Origin: Lojkania enalia
Taxonomy: Eukaryota > Ascomycota > Dothideomycetes > Pleosporales
NCBI GenBank assembly: GCA_010094045.1
Contig: ML986621.1
Location: forward strand, 124,001 to 188,000
Direction: 5' to 3'
Length of the DNA: 64,000 bases
Shown here: positions 1 to 10,919 of the stretch, in pieces
Layout: each line of letters begins with the position of its first letter
Numbering within the stretch: position 1 is the first letter of the stretch
The notes under the pieces: model-generated
What the model was told of the DNA's origin: nothing
Databases searched by the model: none
The model's input: only the letters and a program-made list of their open reading frames with translations
Position numbers and translations under genes: made by a program

Positions 1-140
1 TGGGGCAATGTAGTACTTAGTCGTTCTCGCAATCTACTTACTATCCGGCTCGGGACGATTATGACAATCACCAGTCTTTTGTATGGTCCTCGATATTCTG
101 CTCTGCCTGTGTCGGAAAATCGCGTAGTAGTAATCTCAGA

Positions 141-1752
141 TTGGCGACGAATTACTCCGGGAGACAGTATGCTCCGCAATACCTCGATGAACGTCAAATA
201 AAAAATTGGATCAATAAGTGTGAGAGTGAGCATGGACTAGACTGTAGCCGGCCTATCATTCCCTTCCTAGTCATAAACTCTTATTGGTCGATACGACAGA
301 AATGTGTCTGGTGGATAGCCCACCAGGTGCAAAGTACGCAGCTTTAAGTTACTTGTGGGGTTCGGTCGAGACATTCAAGACCACGAAATCTACCATGGGA
401 GAAGTGCGACAACCGGGAGCACTCGCTCGTCGCGAAGAGAATGAAATCCCTCTTCCCAAGACCGTAGGGGACTCGATTTCCTTGGCAGCATCATTGTCCA
501 TCGCCTATCTTTGGGTGGACTGTTTATCGATTTGCCAGGATGACTCAAATGCACTTAGCATCTATCTAAGCCCCATGGCATCAATTTACGGCAATGCTTA
601 TGTCACATTCGTTGCAGCACAAGGAGAGGATGCCGATTTCGGGATTCCAGGGGTGAAAAATGCTAGCCGTGTGCGTGATACGGCTATCTGGACCTTCGGC
701 ACTTCGGACGGAGGTCAGTATCTGCTCGTTCGACATAGATCAGGATGGCCCATTGATTCGAAAAAGGACACCAGGGGCTGGACCTACCAGGAAGGATTGT
801 TCTCTTGTAGAATGTTAGTTCTAAATGACCTCACATCATGGCACTGCTCAACTTCATACTGGCAAGAGGATTTGAACGATTCGACACCCGACTATATTCG
901 TTCTATATTCTGGGAATATCGCAATGCAAGGCCCATACTTCCCAACCAAGTGAACAATAGACCTATAGAGAGCTAGGCGGAAATGATAGGGAATTACAAC
1001 ACGAGGGCGTTGTCCAAAGATGAGGACGTATTGCCAGCCTTTGCTGGTGTTTCCACAGTAATGGAAACTAAAACGAAGAAAGCACTACACAACGGGATAC
1101 CCGTAGGATATCGTTATATGGGGCCCTGCGGAGATCCATGAGTCCCCTCCGAAGAAGACAAGACTGCTCCCTCAGCAAGAACATCAACAAGTTACCGAGA
1201 TGGTCATGGGTCGGTTGGCAAGGCCAATTAGATCTTTAGATCTGGGCTGACCTAAATAGGGGGCTTCTTACTCCAACTAATGCAAATATCGTCACAAACC
1301 CTCTCAAGATTCCAGGCACACCGATTATGAGTAATTCTCAAGTCCGTCTACCTGAGTGATACCACATATCATACTGACCATACACGCAGTGTTCGAGCTG
1401 TGGGCTAAGAGACGCTTGCCCTCATGTCATTCTACAAACAACATCATACTGCACTGTTCTCGCTAGCCCTAGACATATAACAAATCTAGGCAAATACGCT
1501 ATTGAAGGCGATATGGTGTACATGTTCAATCCAGAAGAGCCATGGCGCGCGGACGTTGCCAACAAGGAAGATATGCAAATCGAATTTGTTGCACTTTCGA
1601 CAGGGTTGTACCGAACCGAATACATATCGAAGCTTTTGACTCATCTAGACGATCCCCACAGGGCCACGCTCGAAATGTACAACATCCTTTGGATCAAGCG
1701 AGACGGAGATTTTTGCCTATCGAAGAGCCTTGGGGATTGTTTCAAGGAGTAA
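141..1752 (+). pseudogene. Decayed HET-domain (heterokaryon incompatibility) gene
   Basis: Reading frames here carry the ordered landmarks of a fungal HET domain: AALSYLWG near 340, LPKTVGDSIS then AYLWVDCLSICQDD around 450-545, MASIYGNAYVTFVAAQ around 575-615, and RGWTYQEGLFS near 775-800. HET proteins trigger death after fusion of incompatible hyphae. The gene is broken. The N-terminal part (from 141) and the HET core (from about 245) lie in different frames, so there is a frameshift near 245-280. An in-frame TAG sits at 974-976, and the same frame then continues with NYNTRALSKDEDVLPAFAGV, as in intact relatives. A PRWSWVGWQGQLDL-like piece near 1195-1240 and a C-terminal piece at 1513-1752 lie in further frames. 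The coding sequence may begin upstream, since the first frame is open back past 100. An intron cannot explain the in-frame stop with matching sequence on both sides. Confidence 0.78.
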
Positions 1753-1844
1753 CTGGGAGGGTTTCTCTCTAAACCAAGCCACCGTCGCACTCGGATAATA
1801 TTGCCTTCGTAGCTGACAGTGTCTATTGCTCTGCCCGTTTCCTA

Positions 1845-3251
1845 TCAAGACTTGGCTGGCACAGCACTAAACAAAGAAACTAAACCTTCGCACATTGTCG
1901 GATGAGTGATGATGAGACCCGACAAACTCGTATGTGGCAAGCCCGCCGACATCGCCAGTTGCACAACAGGCAACATTTCGCCAGCTCTCGGCCCCAAAGC
2001 TGTGAACCCAAGAATGGTATCATTGTTGGCGCTAACCAGAGCCTTGGCAAATCCTTTTTCAGCTGCATCTAACGTCCTTGACCTCAAGAAAGCGGCCATA
2101 GGGAGCTTGACCAGTCGGTATTGGATCCCTGCTCTCTTAGCCTCTACCTCACTTAAGCCGACATGTGCGAGCTCTGGATCTGTGTAGAGGGTATATGGAA
2201 CTTGTCGGTTCTTAGTTGAGCGTAGCGGTTCTTGACTGTTAAGGAAGCTGCTAACAACACGGAAGTCGTCAAACCCTATGTGTGTGAAGTGAGGGGAGTT
2301 TGCACAGTCTCCGACAGCAAATACCCCTGGCTTGTTCGACTGGAGGACTTCGTTGACTTTGACGTGGTTGGATTGCGTGAGCTCGATTCCAGCGGCTTCT
2401 AGGCCAGTATCTTCGGTGTTGGGTACTCGTCCGCCTGCAACGAGAAGATGGCTACCGATGATACTGAAGGGCTTACCGGCCTTGGTGCCCATCAACATGA
2501 CCGACTCCCCTGAGGTACCGGAAACATTGGAGACGGTGGCTGAAGTGAAGAACTGAACTCCTTCCCCTTTCAGGATATCGACAAGAGCGGAGGATACATC
2601 CTCATCCTCACGACGTAAGACAGTATCGTTCTGTTCAATAACTGAGATTTCGGCACCGAGTCGACGAAAGGCTTGAGCGAATTCCATTCCAACATATCCT
2701 CCTCCTAGAATGATCAAGTGCTTCGGTACTTCGTCGAGCTCTAGCAATTCGATATGCGTCAGGGGTTTCGCTTCAGCAAGTCCAAGAATATCAGGGATCT
2801 TCGCTCTCGAACCGGTGCATATGATAATATTGTCACCGGTCAATGTCCTCTTCCCACCATCCTTCAACTCGATCTCAACGGTCTTGTCGCCAACCAATTT
2901 TCCGTGTCCTAAAATCAATTCCGCACCACTAGTCTTAAATACGAGTTCATGCATCTCGATCAAGTCCTTGACCATCTCTCTCTTACGCTCCCTCACCAAG
3001 CTCATATCAACTCCCGTACCGTGCGCTTTGAGCATCCCTCTTGCGACATATTTCCGCGAGTTGTAGACAACGTCGGCCGAGCAGATGACGTTCTTGCTTG
3101 GTAAACAAGCGATGTTGGGACAGGAGCCTCCAAGCCACTTATGTTCAATGACAGCAGTTTTCTTGCCTTGTGAGGACCGGTTCCAGCACACGTATTTTCC
3201 CGCCTCGCCCGAGCCTATGGAGATCGTATCATAGTGGTCCAATCCTGACAT
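1845..3251 (-). CDS. Class I pyridine nucleotide-disulfide oxidoreductase (mercuric-reductase-like)
   Basis: The product is 468 aa if it starts at the ATG at 3251. The ORF extends 33 codons upstream, but that part is His-rich and unlike the family. An FAD-binding GSGEAG lies at residues 13-18 and the redox motif GGSCPNIACLPSK has Cys44 and Cys49. The NAD(P)-binding ILGGGYVGMEFA lies in the middle, followed by a second FAD motif, VFAVGDCANSPHFTH, and a C-terminal HPTMCE that supplies the His/Glu dyad. These features define the glutathione reductase/lipoamide dehydrogenase/MerA superfamily. There is no N-terminal metal-binding domain and no C-terminal vicinal cysteine pair, so true Hg(II) reductase activity is not supported. 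The substrate is unknown. No intron is needed and no targeting peptide is obvious. Confidence 0.85.
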   Translation of the reverse strand: MSGLDHYDTISIGSGEAGKYVCWNRSSQGKKTAVIEHKWLGGSCPNIACLPSKNVICSADVVYNSRKYVARGMLKAHGTGVDMSLVRERKREMVKDLIEMHELVFKTSGAELILGHGKLVGDKTVEIELKDGGKRTLTGDNIIICTGSRAKIPDILGLAEAKPLTHIELLELDEVPKHLIILGGGYVGMEFAQAFRRLGAEISVIEQNDTVLRREDEDVSSALVDILKGEGVQFFTSATVSNVSGTSGESVMLMGTKAGKPFSIIGSHLLVAGGRVPNTEDTGLEAAGIELTQSNHVKVNEVLQSNKPGVFAVGDCANSPHFTHIGFDDFRVVSSFLNSQEPLRSTKNRQVPYTLYTDPELAHVGLSEVEAKRAGIQYRLVKLPMAAFLRSRTLDAAEKGFAKALVSANNDTILGFTALGPRAGEMLPVVQLAMSAGLPHTSLSGLIITHPTMCEGLVSLFSAVPAKS

Positions 3252-4985
3252 TCTAGTATAATTCTTAGGAAAGGCCCGAGAGGGAGATTCGTGCTGATGA
3301 TGATGATGACACGGAAGATGATTGTGCAAGGAGTTGGAAACGCGGTGCATTTGTCAAGTATCATAAGCCTAGAACAGGTGGATAATAAAATCTCTAAATA
3401 TTGCTGCTCGACGTAGTTTGGTTGATATGAGGGCGTTGATTGCGTAGTACGATTGAACTCAATGCCGCCGGGTGCCGCAAGAGTCGCGCTGACGAAGCAT
3501 TTGCACATAGAGATCCCGATCTCACCTGCATTCTTCATCGCCGAACCCGATATGAGATCAGGCATGTTGTATAAATACCGAAGAGTAAATTGCCCAGTGC
3601 AGCAACTATTCAGAGTGCATATCTAATCGGTCGGCATGCTGACATTCCGGCCGACTGAGTGCCGCTGCCCCAATTCGGCACAAGCGCTCGGCGCAGCTTG
3701 TTTCTTGAATCTGAATTTCTGGCTATGTTTTGATGCTTTGTGAAGGATTTGATACATGCCGATCAAATTATAGGAGTAGGCGAATGCGTGGAGTATAGAG
3801 TTGGGACTTGTGGGGAGGGGTAAGAGGAGTGTGGGTGTTGTAAGCACTGGGGGAGTAGCTGACTTCGAGTCTGGAGTGACTGGCGACAAATCCGGTGGAT
3901 TAAGGGCAATTGGGAAGTTCGAAGGCATTCAATTTTTGGGGTTCTCTTCACATCTCTTGTAAAGAAGAGGAGCGAAGGACACCGAGTTTCTTGAGACCGC
4001 ACCACGAGATTCGACCCGCTCACATCTGAAAAGAATTAACATTCTCGCAATGATCAAAAGTCGAACATCGAGGGAAAAGGTAATATTTTCAGCGTTATAG
4101 TTGAAGGGCGATGGAATAATTTGGAGAAGTTAGGAATAGCGGGATAGTAACTGTACTAGCTATGAATTTGAGGGAGTCGAAGCCACAGCAAACCAGAGCA
4201 ACCTCGCCATGATCCAGCTATAGCAAGTCGGTGAATGGTACCTAAAAAGGCACCTGGAGTATGGAAACCGGTGAGGAGCTGGGGATCCTCGTTTCCGAAT
4301 GAGCTGGCGTGGCGCTGCCGCCTTCGATTTGCTGGCGCGCAGGCTTAAAAGAGTGGCCCAACGAGGCGCATTTGTCGGCAATGCGCTCGCCGAGGGCAAT
4401 ATCGCGATCAACTCTTTGCATCAAAGCGATTCCAAAACATCGAGATCAGAAATCGCAAAGAGTATGGCCAAGCTGTCAGCAAATGTCGGTAATCTACAGA
4501 AGGGTTCGCGCTTATATCATTGCACGTGTCCGCCAGTATCCAGGGCTGCCGAATGCAGTTTCACAGGCGAATCGAATGGTAAGCGCAGCTATTTATATCA
4601 CCAGCGCTTGAGGCAAACCGCGGGTCGTGTACCTTGGCGTGGTTTAGCACGCCGCAGCTCGACTGGGAGCCAGTGCGCAGCGACTCGGTGCGGTGCAGTG
4701 GAGGCGCACAGCTGAATGAGGCTGATAGGATTTGCACTCACAGCCATGCGAACCCTCTTTACTCTCCTTTCATTGCTCTGCCTTCGCCGCTTTGGCTGCA
4801 GTTCATCCCGCTCTTTACCAGTTCCTTAGACCTCCTCCTGAAGACGCTATCTGTCGCAGGGAAACGGCAACCAAGACCCCCGAAACCGATCTGTTGACGA
4901 AGATTGTTTACTAGGCCTCAGCTGCCCCTAAGTCTGACAACCTCGACGGGCTGAAGCCTGGTGACAACCACCTACACGACCGAAG
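3252..4985. other. Intergenic region, no supported gene
   Basis: About 1.7 kb between the divergently oriented oxidoreductase and MARVEL genes. Open frames on both strands at 3215-4023 and 4160-4897 are short, overlap each other and show no family motif or splice-consistent extension. A TATTTATACAAC sequence on the minus strand (3566-3577) could be a TATA element, but it is 315 nt from the oxidoreductase ATG. An imperfect GC-rich palindrome lies at about 3628-3658. Confidence 0.5.
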
Positions 4986-6082
4986 ATGCGGATTCCGCAG
5001 AGTTACATTCAGAAGATCAAGATTGTAGCCCATGTTTTCCAGGCGCTGTTCATCTTCATTGCGGGATGCGTAACCATATCCGTCTTTACGAAGGGAGATA
5101 CCGGAGGCGCTACTAAGTACTTCTTTGCCTTGGTAATCTACCCCTTTAATCGTCGGAATTCTTCTTGCAGAATTCGCGGCTGACAATTGCTTGTTTGTAG
5201 TGTTTCCTGACCGCACCGGCCCTCATATACCTGGTTATGGTCCCAATGTGGAGTCGAGCTTCCCGATTCTCAAATGTATACGCGTTCCTGTCGCTGGATG
5301 CCCTATATACAGGTATGAGGGTGGACCCAATGAATAGTATGAGAATGCATGAGCAAGGCTGACATGAGAGGCAGTGCTCTGGTTCGCGGCTTTCATCGCC
5401 GTTGCAATGTGGAACTCTTCCAGCATCAGAGACGGCGAAAAGGACAGGAAAATCAAAGAGGGTGATGGAAATTGCACTACTTTCAGGCCAGGCCCGGAGT
5501 CAATGTGCAATCTCAGCAAGGCGACGGTCGGTCTGGGCGTTGTAGTATTGTATGGCATCCCTATAACACCTTGCACCACCCTGACCAAAAATGCCATTGT
5601 GCTAATCGAATCATGGCAGCATATTCTTCGGCATCACCACCGCCATATCTGGTTATTACCTCCACAAATTCCGCAAAGAAGGCGCACTCCCCTATGAATC
5701 TGATACCCCCAACCCTCACCACATCTCCGGCGAGACGCAAAAGGACAATGCCTGGGACACTGAAATCGGGAACCACGATTCCGACGACGAGGACAGGCAC
5801 ACGGAGCGAGGCGGCAATCAGGAGGAAGATGAATACGCCTTATTGCATTCGACGGAGACGGATGAGGGACGGCATCCTGGAAGGCCGCTTAGTTGGGGTG
5901 ACGATAGGTATAGTGGAAATCCGGTTCCGCCATACGCAAGCTATGATGACAACACCAACGCGCTGAGCCCGGGCGGATATGATGATTATAGAAGAGATGC
6001 CGGGCTCCAGGGCGGCTACGGCAGTGGTGGACACCCGTCGGCGGGTGGACAAGGGTATAGCTTCAGCGGTGGAGATCGGTGA
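4986..6082 (+). CDS. MARVEL-domain-like four-helix membrane protein
   Basis: Four exons (4986-5132, 5201-5312, 5375-5549, 5620-6082) with GT-AG introns of 68, 62 and 70 nt join in phase to a 298-aa protein. The N-terminal half has four hydrophobic segments, around HVFQALFIFIAGCVTIS, FFALCFLTAPALIYLVMVP, VLWFAAFIAVAMW and VGLGVVVFIFFGITTAISGY. A Cys-containing loop (NCTTF...MCNLS) lies between helices 3 and 4, as in fungal MARVEL proteins. The C-terminal tail is cytosolic, acidic, then Gly/Tyr/Ser-rich. Such proteins are generally linked to plasma-membrane domain organisation. No enzymatic motif is present and the precise role is unknown. The start is the first ATG giving MRIPQSYIQK. Confidence 0.85.
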
Positions 6083-9000
6083 TCAGCTGGCATTTCGGCA
6101 TGTTGTGTTGTAGGAGAAAGTTCCATTATCGATACCATTGGTTATCTCATCATATACTCTAATATATATTGGAGTTAAGGAGGAACGTGAATTGGGCAAG
6201 TTTTGCGCGCCTTAGCGATCTTTGGCGTTATCATCTAGCTGCATTATTGTTTCTACTTAAATAAGATGGGTTCTATAGGTCAGCAATCACTCCTTCTTCG
6301 TCCGAGTCGCGGATCCTTAGTGTAGACTTTAATATCCGCAATCCTTGGGAACAAGTCCGGCTGGGTGCTCCACCAGCGAAGTTTTTCATTAACACTGATT
6401 CCTTTTCATTGCCGGCGAGGCCGCAGAAAACTAGAAGCCTTTAGTGCAATAACTGTTGTCTGATACTCTACTATCCGTCCCTTTCCTAATTATTCGGCAT
6501 GTTTCTTAGGACTGTTCTATCACCCCTAGTTAATTTACGGTCACAACATCTATTCGTCATTTGTCTCTTGTTCGGCTCTCACACGACATGAGTCCCGCCA
6601 GCCAGTCTTGGCTCCACTATTCATCGCGAAATTGCGGTTCCAATTAGCCGTGATATGGAACTGGCGCCGAATCAGAGGGGCCGAGCCCTTGGGAATTGAT
6701 ATGAGGATGGTCGGAATGACTACGTGCCTGAATTTGAACACTGCACCAACTAGGCTTGTGGAGATGGAAACCATCATAGATATTGACAAAGAAATATGGT
6801 ATCGGGCTGTATGAATAAGCTTACACAATTGTCCTCACCTCAATTAGAGCCTTATTCTTCGTGTGCTTCAGTGGCCCCGTTCTTTGGGTACCTTCTTTCC
6901 CGTACCCAAAATTCTGAACTGTGAAGCTAATTGTTGGTTCCAAGAAATATGCGTCAAAGAATGGAATAGGCGATATGACGAACTTGGAGAGGTTTTGTGA
7001 TGCTGGCGAGTGCGAGACTGGAGATGGATGGGGTAGAGGGGGCCATGTGGAGATTTCATCTAGAATGGTATGGGCTGTTAGGACTGTTTAGAGGAATGGG
7101 GTTTGAATGTTTTGCGCTTTTGAACCTAGTAGTCGTCCTTTTGAAGGACTGAGATACAATGCGTTGTGCATAGTGACAGATTGAATAAGTTTCATGCGTC
7201 GTGACCGCTACCCACAAGTGATATAGTGTAGCCTTCAATAATTATCACCATGCTTGAGTTGGTGCTTGACTTAAAGTTGTTTGGTTCGAAGATACTATAG
7301 TTTATGCAGTGCAAATGATGCCGTTGTCGACTAGATAATAGCATGTTGATCCGGGAAAGTTGTGATGCAGTCGTTAATACGCCTTGCTTCCTGGAGAGCT
7401 TGTGATACGGGGTACATAGCCCTTATCGAGAATTTTTAGAATGGGGTATTGTCTTCGAAGGTGGGGGTATAATGGAGCATAGCGAAGCCGGATTTAAGGA
7501 GTGATTAGTTAACAGCCGGCGATCATTTATAATCTGAAGGCCCATAGAAATCGAGGGCTTGTGAGTACAGTAAGTAAGGGTAGATTAGCCAATACATGAG
7601 AATAGTTGCCTTCAACTTAATATCCGAGGTAGATATTCTCAGTGTGGTATGGGCATTATGACCCTAGGACCCATTTTCTCATAATATAGTTCCCGATAGA
7701 CGGGAAGACAAGTCTCGACTCGGCTCAGGAATCATGCTCTGTGAAAGCATACGCCGAGAGCTTTCTTGGTAATTGTTGGTATGTATACGTTTTGCCTCAC
7801 GTGTCACTTTCAGCCTAATTTTGCGCCTAGGCCTATGTTTGTGTTGAGTAAACTTTGAATGATTTATCCGTGCCCCTCTCCAAATAATATTCGGAATAGG
7901 AACAGCGTAGAAACAAACAGGTAGCAGAACATTAAGTGGATCAAACTCCGTATCATAGTTACTTGCTGATAAAAGTTATGCAGAACTCGAATTAGTTCTG
8001 ATTGACGGGCATCCAATAAAAAAGGACCGGGGAAAGGGGCACACAGACCTCTCTCAAGCTCTTTTGATCAATTTTACTTATTATTAGACCCCTTACTAGT
8101 TTCTTAGCTAGCTAGTGGGCTAGTGATCATAGATGTTTACCAATAGACAGGTAGAAGGGGGCCGTTATAGGCCGAAGAAGTCCGGGATGATATGGTCTAT
8201 ATGCGGAACTCCGCATATGCACTGCGATGCGCTTTAATATACAAGCAGCGTGTATTTCAACGGGACGAAGGGGCGCTAGAGAAGGTAGAAAGATTCGATT
8301 GAACCATCGGGATTCAAAAAAGTTCATTCCTTCTGCTCTATCTTCTCACACATCTAATCATATTTGAACAAACTCATAGAAGTGTAACAGAGGAGAAAAT
8401 TCAAGCTATCAGAGGACTCGATCCGTTAAAACTTAGTCCCAATCAAGGTTTTCATGCTTAGAGCTAGTCAATCTGCGGGATGAGTTTTAAGCACACGGCC
8501 ACTTCAGCAATCAATTCAGGGGGAAAAGGGGATAAGTATTGCTTTTAAACGCCCTAAATCAGAGAAGATAGAAGAGGTAAGGCATATGTGATGAAAGTTG
8601 GGGGTTTAAATGATCGGAATTCTCCAGAAGCTATAATGTGAGACCTGCAAGGCAACTCGAAATTCAGAAAACTTTGCTGTACAAAAGCAACAATTAAGAG
8701 CCGCAACGGCAGTAATGAGTTACATAAAGATACTAGAATTATTATGGTGGCCGTTCATTAGAGACGTGGCGGTATGAGCAATTGAAGTGTAGTAGAACGG
8801 AGCGACTAAAACGGTGTAGCGGTAGGTAATTCCTGCCTATTCCTGTCACTTCAGTTCTTTAGATCTCTATCTTGTCAACCCAAAGCCCAATTGTTAGCAC
8901 ATTGTTCCAGCTCCCATCAAATCAATCATTTGATACAATTACTGCTATTGATGATGCTTCTACTAGCCCTTTTAGTAGTACTCCCTACTTGGAGCGCTAG

Positions 9001-9199
9001 CGCCGAGGTCCGCTCTCGCGGAAACGGCCATACTAATCACACTGGCTCGGTTGACAATGTTTTGTAATCATGCGTTCTCAAGCGCAGTAGCCATCGTTCT
9101 TGCATGGCGGCAAAATAGGCGCCCCACTGATGCGCTGGAAATTGCCTTTGGTATCTTCGGTACTGTCGCATCCATGCGGCACAAAGCCTTTAAAGCAAC
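6083..9199. other. Gene-poor stretch, no supported gene
   Basis: About 3.1 kb of rather AT-rich sequence with stops in all frames. The few open frames longer than 60 codons (near 6550-6828, 6868-7238 and 8127-8327) lack family motifs and are not extendable by splicing. Near 8951-9067 is a 38-codon frame with a signal-peptide-like start. It ends at a stop and I cannot support it as a gene. No terminal inverted repeats or transposase/RT motifs were seen. Confidence 0.5.
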
Positions 9200-10347
9200 A
9201 TGTCAGCGTCTATGGTAAGTACTAAAAGAACTCGGATGCGTCTCCTACCTAGTTTAGTTTGCTTAGTGATACTCGCAACCTGCAGGTTCCCTCAAGCTTG
9301 ACATCGGTGCCTGAGAACCGGTGGTCACGGATGCTTTCAAGATTCCGCAACTTTATTCCCTCGGAACACTTTCCCGCTGAGAAGGGCCGCTATGTGCTAT
9401 ACTACAATGCATGCTGCCCTTGGGCGCATCGTTGCACTATCGTTCATGGTCTGAAGGGGCTCGAAGATGTTGTGGAGCTGATAGAGGCGGATGCGAAGGA
9501 TCCGACTCATGGCTGGTGGTTTTCCGGTCGGAGAGGCCTAGATCGGGACCCTATATGTAACGTAAGATATTTGAAAGAGCTATACCGTAAGGCTGACCCG
9601 CATTACGATGGAAGGATAATCATACCTGTACTTTGGGATAAAAGGAATGGTGGGTGCTACTCCATTTGACCTGAAGGCTTGCTCTGAATTGGGTTTCATG
9701 CTAATCTCAGCTAGCAACAATCGTGAGCAATGCAAGCTCCGATATCATGCGAATTTTTATTGATGGGTTTGATCATCTCCTGCCGCCTGAGAAACAAGAA
9801 GCAAATAAGGGCCGTTCAGCGTTAATTCCTGAAAATCTCCGGGTCGAGATCGACGCGCTGAATACCTGGGTATACGACACCGTGAATAATGGCGTATACA
9901 AGGTCGGCTTCGCTGGTTCACAAGCAGCTTACAATCAAAATGTTGTCAAGCTGTTCCAGTCTCTTGACCGGTTGGAAAATCACCTCTCCATCCCCCATCA
10001 TCAACCGTATCTTTTTGGTCAATATATCACTGAAGCCGACATCCGTCTTTTTACAACCGTGATACGATTTGATATCGTGTACTATAATATCTTCAAATGC
10101 AACATTAGGATGATTCGAACCGATTACCCCCGTCTCCATACTTGGTTGAAGCGGCTGTACTGGAGTGAAGGCCCGGAAACGGCTGGGGGGGTTTTCAAAA
10201 AGACCACCGAGTTTGATGTGGTATGTCATATGAAACTCTTTAGAGATACAAACTAATTCATGAAAGATTAAGGCCTCATATTCCACAGTTTGCGGAGGGA
10301 ACGGACTTGTACCAGCAGGGCCATTGCCCCATATTATGCCACCTTGA
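9200..10347 (+). CDS. ECM4/Xi-class glutathione transferase (glutathionyl-hydroquinone reductase-like)
   Basis: Four exons: 9200-9214 (MSASM), 9286-9649, 9715-10220 and 10267-10347. The introns are 71, 65 and 46 nt and the product is 321 aa, normal for the family. The thioredoxin-like domain has FPAEKGRYVLYYNACCPWAHR, with the CPWAHR catalytic cysteine at about residue 49. The helical domain carries PYLFGQYITEADIRLF, FKCNIR and YPRLHTWLKRLYW. The third exon restores the family ending (LVPAGPLPHIMPP), which is lost if intron 3 is read through. The family reduces glutathionyl-hydroquinones through a mixed disulfide on the CPWAHR cysteine. A Cys-Cys pair rather than Ala-Cys precedes the Pro, which is slightly unusual. 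The gene is isolated among degraded sequence. Exon 1 is the least certain part. Confidence 0.85.
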
Positions 10348-10919
10348 GGTTTATTCACATTTCAACCCATCTATTTTGTAAAATTTCTTCAGGCTATTCT
10401 TTGCGGTCCCTTCAGCTTAGCTTACCGTTTCGATATTTCTGCAGTGGCGTCGTTCCTATTGGGTCTGCAAAGCATTCGATATCGGCCTCGGACCTGCTGT
10501 GCTAAAGCGTTATTACGATCTGTTAATCAACCGACTCGTACAAAGAAGAAATGTATCATTTTCGCGCAGCTGGTGAGATTGTTTCTATATTGCCCAAAAT
10601 GGCTAATGGAGTTCCGGGACACGGTTGTTCAGGCAACATGCCTAGTGTGAATTGTCGTCTCACATACCTTGATGAAAACTACTGTTTGGTGGTGAGGTGG
10701 CCCAAGCTCACAACCGGCTTGCCGTCGTTCGCTTCAAATATTCTACGTAAGCAACATTCATTGCGCCCCTTCCACTTTCGTAGCATCACTTATTGTCAAT
10801 GCCCCGATAATCGGAATACCAACGAAGTTTAAACCTGATATTCATAGGCTAACTTATTTCCTCCATGTTTAGGTCGAACCACGGACCTCGTCTTGTTACT
10901 CTCAGGCCAGTTTACGCAT
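10348..10919. other. Short intergenic stretch
   Basis: No supported gene. A short frame around 10442-10575 (QWRRSYWVCKAFDIGLG...) looks protein-like. It has no recognisable family and ends at a stop, so it may be another degraded fragment. Confidence 0.35.

Noticed and set aside
4299..4715. 138-codon plus-strand frame
   Set aside because: Overlapped by comparable frames on both strands. It has no motif, signal peptide or splice-supported extension.
8951..9067. 38-codon frame with a signal-peptide-like start (MMLLLALLVVLPTWSASA)
   Set aside because: It ends at a stop after a short non-descript stretch, has no splice-consistent continuation and sits in a degenerate region.
6083..9199. Suspected transposable element in the gene-poor block
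   Set aside because: No terminal repeats, target-site duplication, transposase DDE-like or reverse-transcriptase motif could be seen by eye. A database search would be needed.
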